Shown here piece after piece: positions 9,536-20,665 of a stretch of DNA of 64,000 nucleotides. The stretch's first letter is position 1; each line of letters begins with the position of its first letter. The notes beneath the pieces are model-generated. The model was not told the origin of the DNA, did no database searches, and was given only the letters and a program-made list of their open reading frames with translations. The position numbers were made by a program, and so were the translations under genes. Origin of the DNA: Thamnaconus septentrionalis (lineage: Eukaryota; Chordata; Actinopteri; Tetraodontiformes; Monacanthidae); NCBI GenBank assembly GCA_009823395.1, contig CM020509.1:22088199-22152198 (forward strand), in the 5' to 3' direction.

Positions 9536-12500
9536 CTGCAGAGAGAAGAAGAGACAGCAGGAGTCAGGACTCACGGTCCTTGAACGCATCATCACAGAGA
9601 CCTTGACTGTTGATGGAGATGATGGAGTGACTGGTGAGAAGAAGCAGACTCTCAGTCACATGTCAAGTGTGGAACATATGAAGGTCATGTGACCATGGAG
9701 TGTTGGACTGATACTGAGGCCTGATGAAGATGAACTGATCAATAAGTGAGTGGTGAACTGAGAGAAGAAGCAGTTTGGCAGCAGATGTTGGATGAATGAG
9801 GAGCAGCTGGACGTCACCATCCACCTCTCACACTGGGACTGGGAACACTGGACCTCTGCTGTGGGATCAACTGGCTTTGATGCTGGAACCATCATCCACT
9901 GATTCCAAACCAGTACTGACCTCACACTCTCCAGTTGATAGTCTCTGCTGTGGACAAGATCCTGCAGTGGCTTCACTGATGATTCCTTCAGCTGGTTCCC
10001 ACTCAGGTTCAGCTCTCTGAGGTGGGAGGGGTTGGACTTCAGAGCTGAGAGCAGCCAATCACAGCTGAGCTCTGACAAACTGCAGTCAATCAACCTGAAT
10101 AAAGAATAAATGATGGAGAGTTTATAATGATGGAGAGTTTAAAACAATGGAGAGTTTTTCCAGGGTGTCATCGCTCTGAAAATCAAAGTGAAATGTCGAC
10201 TTCAGAATCTGACACTAGAGAAAATGTCACCTTGAAATTAAATCCTCAGTCCAAAACTAATGTGTGTTGAAATGATGTTTGGTCACATGACCACTGATGA
10301 CCTGCTTTAACTTTAAACATGAACAGAATGAAGTTTTCATATTTCTAGATGTCATTTTGATTTGAATCAACCTTCAGTTCAATGTTTATTCAACATGTGT
10401 GATGAATTGTGTTTGGTGCTGAAACCATCATCCACTGGTTCCAAACCAGTACTGACCTCAGAGTCTCCAGTTTACAGTCTGGACTCTGCAGAAAACCACT
10501 CAGCACCTTCACTCCTGAATCCTGCAGCTGATTCACACTCAGGTCCAGGTGTCTGAGGTGGGAGGGGTTGGACTTCAGAGCTGAGAGCAGCCAATCACAG
10601 CTGAGCTCTGACAAACTGCAGCCCCACAACCTGAATAAAGAATAAATGATTTTATGAGTTTATAATGATGGAGAGTTTTTCCAGGGTGTCATCACTCTGA
10701 AAATCAAAGTGAAATGTCGACTTCAGAATCTGACACTACAGAATAAAATGGGAGAGGGAGGGAGAGCGAACGAGTGCTGCACTGCGGAGACCATTACTGG
10801 CTCTTGATGATTTTGCTGTCTGGGCCCCCTTGCACCAAAGTAGGATTGCGTCATCCAAGATGAGTCACTAAGCCTTCAGCGTTCAACCAATCCACAACAC
10901 GTGTGTCCAGGCTTCATGGGTTGCACTGAAAGCCATCCAGGATGAGAAAACACGGATTCATCAAGCCAGGTGTAAGCTATCCTGGATCAGTGCGCGCACG
11001 CGGCTTCCTTCCATAGACCTCCGTTATGGAGTTGGGATTGACGGATTGGCCATCTTTGACCTCCTCATAAGCCTCCATGAGGATTTGCGCCTGGGACGGG
11101 GATTCAGACTCTCTAACTTTCAAAGCTCAATAAAATGTGGGCCGGCACAGACGGCCTGGGCGGGCTTGCAAGCCCAGACTCCCAGGTCATAGTCATGCGC
11201 ACCAAGCATTCAGCCAAAGGGATCTTCCCTTGGCCAAGCAGCCAGGGCGCATGATCAATTGGAGGCATAGTGACAGGACCGTCCACTGTCACAACAACAA
11301 CCTCATGTTACTCTTTGATGTGTCTTCATGTTTCTGTGGGATGTGTATTTTTATATAGCATGCATGGCAAAGTAGAAGTCATGTTAGAAATGATCCAATG
11401 ATTGCAACATGATCTCAACTTCTCTATCATGATTGAAATGAAATGATTCCAAAGCTTGAAATAATGACAGTGGCTGGAGGTGAATGTGATAACAATGTGC
11501 AGTGTTGAGTGGAAGAAGCACTGCTTTCCACTGGTGGTGACTGTTGACTGAGACAAGGATGAAATAAATCCTGGAACTCAGCCTGGTCTGGAGCAGCTCA
11601 CTCCACACAATAAATCTCCATGGTAACTTCTAGCAGAACATATCTCACTTCCACCTATCCCACTGTTGTGCAACCAGATCACACATCAATTGATCCAGGA
11701 TAACCAAGATATCCCAGCTTAATCCCTCATCCTAGTTTCCTGCAACAGGGCCCAGTCAAGTGAAAATCATGACAACAATAACAAGTGTGATAGAAGTTGT
11801 AGAGTGAAGAGGGTGAACTGACCTCAGAGTCTCCAGTTTACAGTCTGGACTCTGCAGAAACCACTCAGCACCTTCACTCCTGAATCCTGCAGCTGGTTGA
11901 GACCCAGGTCCAGGTGTCTGAGGTGGGAGGGGTTGGACTTCAGAGCTGAGAGCAGCCAATCACAGCTGAGATCTGACAACCTGCACCTCCTTAACCTGAA
12001 TAGAGAATAAATGATGGAGAGTTCATAATGATGGAGAGTTTTTCCAGGATGTCATCACTCTGAAAATCAAAGTGAAATGTCGACTTCAGGATCTGCAACT
12101 ACAGAAAAAGAGAGGGAGGGAGAGAGGGTGAGTGCATTAGCACTGCAATTTGAAATCTGACCACTAGATGGCAGGATTTTACGCACTGTGTATTTCGACC
12201 AGGGATGTCAAACATACGGCCCGCGGGCCGGATTAGGCCCGCAAGCTAGCTTTTTCCGGCCCGCAAGATAATTTAAGTATTAAAAACAACAATTTTTCAA
12301 TGAAAGAAGCTGCTGTTCTCAATGTGTCCACTTGATGTTGCAATATTGTTTCTGCTTCACAAACAAACTTAAAACTGGGACTGAGCAAGTCGGCACAAGT
12401 ACAGCCAGTACAGACAGAATGTCTCTGTCGAAACAGACAAAGTTGATGCAGAGCAGTGTTGCCAACTTGGCGACTTTCCAACTCACCATCGCAACATTTT

Positions 12501-15500
12501 CTTTGGTCAAGAGCGACTAGCGACAAATCTAGCAACTTCCCCTGGTGTTTTTGGAGACTTTTCTGGTATTTTGGAGACCGACATGAAAGCAAGTATCATT
12601 CCTCTGCAGTTTCTGTTGTCAGCGAGAGTTGAGCAACGCGGCAGTCTTGGCAGCTGCAGTCAGGAGAGGAGCAGAGGAGACCCTCAGAGAGGAGACCCAC
12701 ACCACTCCGCACCCAGGCAGCAAATCAGTCGCTGAACCCGTTGTCTTTACAGAGCCAGATGTAAATGTCAAGGTTTATTCATTGTCACTGCATTTGACTC
12801 ACAAAGCCTCAGTCACTTACTAACCCTTAATTCTAAGAACTTAGAGTACAACAATCCTCTTAAATTACGTGATTAAAACTAAAAGCTAAAGATAAGTGAC
12901 ACTCATCAAAGCAGCTGTGAGGCTCTGACCAGCCAAACCTCTTCACTAATTAACGAGCCAACGATACTGCACATTGAAACACAACTGAACCTCTTTCAGA
13001 CACAATTCCAGAAAATGTTAATCATATTAAACAACACCATGTTTATGAAAACAATATTGGGTAGATTGCAGTAAATATATTTAATATAATTAAAAATATA
13101 TTTATATTAGGGCTGGGCACTGATTAAAATTTTTAATTGCAATTAATCGCATGATTTCCGTGATTAATCACGATTAATCACAATGTATACGCAAAATCCA
13201 ATAATGAATTTAAAAGAAGTGTATCGTGCACTTTTATTTTAATGTTCTACCATATGAACAAAGTATTTTCTTTTCTGGTTCCGCAGAAGCCAGCAACACA
13301 CTTTTACAAAACAAAAACACGTATTGCGGCTAACTGGCGATCGATAAATAAATAAACCGCGGTGGGCTAAACGAAGGAGTAATTGTTGACGGGCATGCAA
13401 AAATAAATCCAGTCTTGCTTCGAGGTTCTTTTTTTTTTTTTTTTTTACTTTATTCTTTATCAAAATGACCTCCAACGCTCACCCCACCACACCAAGCCAT
13501 CCGAGGCGCACAGGTGAATGTCATTAAATAGCGTTGTGGCTACACCCCACAGTGACACACACACACCCTACCCAGGTGTTAAAGAAGTGCGCTCCCAAAT
13601 ATAAACATTAGAAACTCACAGCTAGGGAGGGCGATATGGACTAAAAGTTTTATCACAATAATTTCTGGCATTTATTGCGATAACAATAAAAAAATATAAA
13701 ACAATTCAACTCAATGTTTGGGGATTTATTTATTTTTTAAACTGCATATATTTGAAACCGCACTCGAAAAAAAACGCGTTTACACGAAGCCGTATTAAAA
13801 TAAATAAATAAATAAATAAATAAAATTAAAATAGATCCCGTTTACACAGATACGCTGGAAACGACTGAAAACGATGTAGTACCTATGCCCGGCCTGGTGT
13901 GGCGCCACAAGTTTATTCCTTGAAGGTGGAAGAAGAAGAAGAACGCCTGAAGCATGCCGTGTTTGCAGAAGCAGTAGCTCGCTAAAAAAAAAAAAAAAAA
14001 AGCGCCACAGAGAACAGAAAGAAAGATCGCTCTTGAAAAGACGCTGTGGATAAACGACAGAGTTCAACGTCTGCTTCGAGTAACTTTAGAACACAAAGCC
14101 TGAAAAGGTCCATGCTAAAACTGACTCGGAGTTGTGCCAGTAAAAGTTTGCGAACATTTTTGCGTTTCCTGCCTCAACATCCTGATCCGCCGACCCAAAA
14201 GAAAAGGTAAAAGTAAGGAAAAAGTAAATAAGGATGTTTGCAAATCGTTTCTGTGGTGTTTACTTTGACTTTGCACACAATCCACGATGGATTCTCGAGC
14301 ACGGTGGGTACGCTATCAGCCCCGCTTGTTATTATGCGACACATGCGCTGCCGGTTACCAGCAGCAAGTGCGTTGCGCACGTTATTACGTCATCAGCACG
14401 AGTTTATCGTTTTCAGCGCGAGATGACATATTCTTAACGCGGTGAATTTTTTGACTATATAACGCAAACGCCGATATATCGCCCATCCCTACTCAGGGCT
14501 CCTACAGCACATAGCAGCAAATAATTGTCGGTGTTTATAAATAAATGAGTTAACGAGACAATAACGCGTTAACTTGCCCAGCCCTAATTTATATGTGATA
14601 AAAAAAAATACCTAAAACATATTAGGGTGTTTTTTTACTCTCTTTCTCCTTCTTTTTGTCTCTCTCTCTCTTTTTGACGTTATTCCTCTCCTACAGCATC
14701 CATTGCGATCAACTGCAAATTGTCAATTATGCAAATTAGACGATGGCGTCATCAAGCGACTTCTAGCGACTTTCAGGACAGCCAATAGCACTGAGGAGTT
14801 GGCAACACTGATGCAGACTGCAGAGTGCTCAAAGAACCCTAACAAAGTAAAACAAAGAAAACAATTGGAAGTTGTTGTTATTTCTACCTTATTATTACCA
14901 TTGCCATGATTTTAGTGGTCCGGCCCACTTGGGAATAGATTTCTTCTTTGTGGCCCGCAAACTAAAATGAGTTTGACACTGTAATAGATTGGAATGATTG
15001 ATAATAAGAGTGTCATGGGGTGAGTTATCACTGAAAAAGGCAGTTGCTGTGTTATGTTTTGGGTGGGCCAACATTTTTTGGTGTGCGTTAATTGAGCCAA
15101 GCGGCACCTGTACTGTGTGTGTCTGTTGCCCGGAAGTCACCTAGTAAAAGAAGTGTTCTGAAGTCAAGCCAGGCTGATTATTGTGTCCTGCCCAAAATAC
15201 TACAGACACCGCTGCTTTAGACCCAGTTTCAATCATTTCAAACACAAACCAGTGACTGCAAATTGAATTTCCAACAGCAGTGAAGTGAAGTGAAAAATCA
15301 TGACAACAATAACAAGAGTGATACAAGTTGTAGAGTGAAGAGGGTGAACTGACCTCAGAGTCTCCAGTTTGCAGTCTGGACTCTGCAGAAAACCACTCAG
15401 CACCTTCACTGATGAATCCTGCAGCTGGCTCCCACTCAGGTGCAGGTGTCTGAGGTGGGAGGGGTTGGACTTCAGAGCTGAGAGCAGCCAATCACAGCTG

Positions 15501-17842
15501 AGCTCTGACAAACTGCAGTCCCACAACCTGAATAAAGAATAAATGATGGAGTGAGTGGAGTTTTAATCATTATTTGACATTAAAAAATATGAATGTCTAT
15601 AACACTGCAATGTCCATTAAACCAATCAGAAGCACAAGAATAGCAAAATAATTCATTACCAGAATAAAATATTTTATATCAACCTGTTCAGTCATGTGAC
15701 CACTGATCAGCTGTTAACAATGTTGGAATTCATTGATTCATTTTGCCTCAGAGGTTCAGTGTGTAAAATCAGTCCAGATTTATTGCTGAAAGCTTCATAT
15801 ACAACCATCAATATAGTTTGAAGTTTTTGATTAGTAGAAAATAAAAGTCCTCTGGAACGGTTAGAACGGCTCTTTATATAAACAGACAGAAGGTCAAAGG
15901 TCGTGGCCATCTTGCACCACCATGATTGTAAGCGGCTGGTTGGGAAGATCAGTTTGAGAGACAGTTTCATATTGATGGTTGGAAGCTGGAATCCTCTAAT
16001 AAAGCAAATGCTGAGAACAAATGGTTATTAAGTGACTGAAATGCAGTGGAATCTTTTCTGCATCTTGCTCATCAATACTGAACTGACTGAGATGATAGAA
16101 CCTGCATTGACACTTGACCTTCTGCTGAGTCCAGCTGGATCTATCGACAGTATCTAAGTGCTCATACAGGTGGCTAATGCTAGCGCTAGCTGGCCACTGC
16201 TGGAGGACAAATGTGTGGAAAAATCATGCTCACACTGGACTGTCTGCTGTGACTATGACTGATTGTGATGGTTGTAATATTTGTATTGATGGAACTTTAT
16301 CATTATACAGAGAACTAGACACCTTTGCTGTCAACCACATCCTTTATGATGCTGGAAGGCCACCTTATTTCACTGGCAAGATGGGGAGAGGGAGGGCCAG
16401 CAAGAACACTGCATTCTGAAATCTGACCACTAGATGGCAGGGTTTTACACACTGTGAAATTTAAACCCAGTTTCACTCATTTCAAACACAAACCAGTGAC
16501 TGCAAATTGAATTTCCAACAGCAGTGAAGTGAAAATCATGACAACAATAACAAGAGTGATAGAAGTTGTAGAGTGAAGAGGGTGAACTGACCTCAGAGTC
16601 TCCAGTTTACAGTCTGGACTCAGCAGAAAACCACTCAGCACCTTCACTCCTGAATCCTGCAGCTGGTTCCCTCTCAGGTCCAGGTGTCTGAGGTGGGAGG
16701 GGTTGGACTTCAGAGCTGAGAGCAGCCAATCACAGCTGATCTCTGACAACCTGCAGCTTTCCAACCTGAATAAAGAATCAATATTTGATTTCTTCCATGG
16801 TGTAAATGTCATATTAAGAGTCATTTCTTCCTGTTGATGATCCAGATGTGCAGCTGTTGGGATCACTGAGTCATTCCCTCAAACGAGTCATTGTGCCAGT
16901 GTGTTGTCAACACAATAACAACGGCAGTGTGTCAGTCAGTGTGCAGACAATCAGCAGTGAAGATGGAAAATAATCAGTGAGTCCTTTGTGTGCTTGTGGT
17001 TGTTTTCAGTCATCAGAGTCTCGTTACAGGTCAAACACATTCAAAGGACAAGATGAAGAGATACTGCTGCACTATTAATCTGCCTCGAATATTTATTCAC
17101 AGGATCTTCTGCTCAGTCATGTGACCTTCATCACCAATCAACAACTTCCATTGAGCTCCAAAGTGACTGGAGACATTTTCCACACTTCCACACTTCCACC
17201 ATCCAAAGTCTTTTCTGGCTGCAGATTGTTGACATGAAAATATCAACAACATCCACTTTGTCTAGATGAGTCTTTAATATCTGCTTCAAAGTCTTCACAC
17301 TGAGCAGCGTTACACATCAGTTGTCATCTGCTGACACACACTGTCCACCAGTAGAAAGCAGGAACTGACCTGAGAACTTCCAGTCTGCAGTTTGGACTCT
17401 GCAGTCCAGCACAGAGCAGCTTCACTCCAGGATCCTTCAGGGTGGTGTGACTCAGATCCAACAGTGTGAGGTGGGAGGGGCTGGACTGCAGAGCTGAAGA
17501 CACCACTGCACAGTGAAGCTCTGAGAGTTCACTGAATGAAGGAGAGCAGAGTGAGAAGTTGCTGCTTACATCATCATCATCACCATCATCACCATCATCA
17601 CCATCACCATCATCACCATCACCATCATCAAAGTCATCATCATCGTCATCATCATCATCATCGTCATCACCATCATCACCATCATCATCACCATCAACAC
17701 CATCATCACCATCATCATAGTCATCATCATCACCATCATCACCACCATCATAGTCATCATCATCATCATAGCCATCATCATCATCATCATCATCGTCATC
17801 ATCACCATCACATCACCATCATAGTCATCATCATCGTCATCG

Positions 17843-17890
<48 letters not shown>

Positions 17891-18187
17891 CCATCACCAT
17901 CATAACCATCATCACCAATGAATCCTTCACACTGCTCAAAGCTCCTCATTCTGCCACTGTGACGTCTTCATCTCCATCCTGGACTCCAGTGGAGCAGCTT
18001 CACTCCACTCACCATACAACACAAAGCAGCTGAGTTCGCCCTGTGTTGACAGCCACCTGCTAAAAGTCACCACTCAGTGTTTCCCTCATTGTCTTCTTGC
18101 AGACCTGCAGCCACAAGTGGACCTGCTGATGTTGATCCACCCTGTGACTGGAGGAGCTGCTGATATAGCAGGGTGGCTAACACCAAG

Positions 18188-18225
<38 letters not shown>

Positions 18226-20598
18226 TTACGTACCTTCCTAAACGTATCACAGCCTTCCTGCAGTTCCTCACAGATGGAATCAGTCTCAATCTTCCCTCCC
18301 TGGTTGTGTTGTACTTGCTGAGGTCCAACTCCTCCAGAACCTCATCTGGCATCTGCAGCACGTAGGCCAGAGCTGAACACTGGATGGCTGAGAGTTCCTT
18401 CTCTGATCTGTTCTCTGACTGCAGGAACTCTTGGACCTCCTGATGCACTGACTGATCCTTCACCTCCAGCAGACAGTGGAAGATGTTGATGCTTCTGTCA
18501 GGAGAAACATCAGTGTTCATCTCCTTTAGGTTGTTAATGACCTTCTGTAAGGTTCCTGGATGGTTGTCAGTGAGACCCAGCAGGCCTCCTAAGAGTTTCT
18601 GGTTGGATTCCAGACTGAGTCCATGGAGAAAGCGAACAAACAAGTCCAGGTGACCATTTGGACTCTGCAGGAATTTCTCCATCATCCTCTTCAGGAACTC
18701 ATCCAGGGATTCTCCAGAGTGACCATCGTCTGTCATCTTCCTCTTGGTGTGACAGTGGAAGCTGTAGACTGCAGCCAGAAACTCTTGGACGCTCAGATGA
18801 ACGAAGCAGTAGACGGTTTTGTGGAAGATCACACTCTCTCTTCTGAAGATCTCTGTACAAACTCCTGAGTACACAGAGGCGTCAGTCACACTGAGACCAC
18901 ACTTCTCCAGGTCTTCACTGTAGAACATGATGTTTCCACTCTCCAGATGTTCAAATGCCAGCTGGCCCAGCTTCAGAAGAAGCTCCCTGTCAGCCTCCGT
19001 CAGCTCCTGTGGACCTCCTCCATACTTGTGCTGCTTCCTCTTGGTCTGGACCAGCAGGAAGTGTGAGTACATGTCAGTCAGGGTCTTGGGCAGCTCTCCT
19101 CTCTGCTCTGAGCTCATCATGCTCTTCAGAACTGTGGCAGTGATCCAGCAGAAGACCGGGATCTGACACATGATGTGGAGGCTCCTGGAGGACTTGATGT
19201 GGGAGATGATCCTGCTGGACACATCTTCTCCATCTCTAAACCTCCTCCTGAAATACTCCTCCTTCTGGTCATCGGTGAAGCCTCGTACTTCTGTCAGCCG
19301 GTCCACACATGACGGAGGGATGTGATTGGCTGCTGCAGGTCTGGAAGTTATCCACAGCAGAGCCGAGGGAAGCAGATCTCCTCTGATCAGGTTTGTTAGC
19401 AGGATGCTGACTGACTTCTTCTGAGTCACGTCAGTCACCACCTGGTTCTTCTCAAAGTCCAGAGCCAGTCTGCTTTCATCCAGGCCGTCCAAGATGAAGA
19501 GAAGTTTGCAGACATGCAGCTGCTCTGCTGTGAGCTTCTCTAACGTTGGATGGAAAACATGGAGCAGCTCCAGAAGACTGTAGTGCTGCTCTTTGACCAA
19601 GTTGAGCTCCCTGAATGAGAGAGGAAGCACCAGATGAAGGTCCTGGTTCTCCAGGCCCTGGGCCCAGTCCAGAGTGAACTTCTGCACTGAGAAGGTTTTT
19701 CCAACCCCAGCGACGCCGTTGGTCAGCACCACTCTGACTCTGAGTCCCTGCTGCTCAGGTGAGGCTTCAAAGATCTGGCTGCACCTGATTGGACGGTCGT
19801 GGAGGCTCTCCTTGGTCTCCAGCTGCCTGACCTCATGCTGTCTGTTGACCTCCTCACTCAGTCCCTCAGTGATGTAGAGCTCAGTGTAGATGCTGTTGAG
19901 GAGGGTTTGACTTCCTGCTTCTTCACCTTCAATCACACGTTCACATCTCCTCTCCAGACTGATCTTCTGCTGCTGTTGAAGCTCCTGCAGACCATCAGCC
20001 TCTGGAGCAGAGAAAAGGTTGGAAAAGAAAACATCAGTGTGACAGTGTGAACATCATTTTCGCTCCACAACTTTTCAGCTGCTGTGATGAAGCTGCTGTG
20101 TGACTGTTTGCTCTCAACGTCCCTCAGTGAATCTTCTCACTGGAGGTCCTGACATGATCTCAGAGGGAGAAGTGAAGGAGGTGCAGGTGGACAGTCTTAC
20201 TGTGATCAGTCTGGGTGTGACTGGCAGGTTGCAGCGCTGCTCCACACCCACCACTCTTCTCCCTCCTCTTCCTCCTCTTCTTCTTCTTCCTCCTCCTGTG
20301 AATGGAGACACTTTGATCAACTCGTCACTTTTTAATCTTTGTTTATTGAAATTCTTCATTTTGTCTTTGACATGAACTTTATTTTAATGTTTGGTTCTCA
20401 ATCAGCTCTAATTCCCATGATGCTCTGCTCCCAGTCTGCCCAGTAGAAATGATTTCATCAGCTCTGGTCAGTTTTGAAGTCAACACTGGGTTGTGTTTCT
20501 CTCCAGTGATGCTTGTTTGGCTTTGGACTGAACTGGATTTCAACACTTTGAAATGTGAAGGAGCTGCAGTGTCAACACTGGCGTCACTGGATCCAGCG

Positions 20599-20665
<67 letters not shown>

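Larger units (their letters stand above)
12200..14981. mobile_element. outer hAT-like element carrying nested insertions
   Basis: The left end is CAGGGATGTCAAACATACGG followed by CCCGCGGGCCGG. The right end is TTGTGGCCCGCAAACTAAAA followed by TGAGTTTGACACTG, a Charlie-like hAT terminal pair. The interior before 13100 and after 14595 belongs to it; 13108-14586 is a second element. No 8-bp duplication was recognised. Compared with the unoccupied paralogous site near 16455-16475, inserted DNA runs from about 12198 to 15216, slightly beyond this element. Confidence 0.6.

Noticed and set aside
17563..17890. Repeat array considered as CRISPR
   Set aside because: Simple triplets without unique spacers; the genome is eukaryotic.
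17536..18033. 165-codon histidine-rich reading frame (and aspartate-rich frame on the other strand)
   Set aside because: It is the ATC triplet microsatellite in an NLR-A intron; all frames are low-complexity and there is no splice or start support.
18916..18961. GTG/ATG-rich plus-strand frames across the NACHT exon (18623-18868, 18927-19166)
   Set aside because: They are shadows of the minus-strand NACHT exon.
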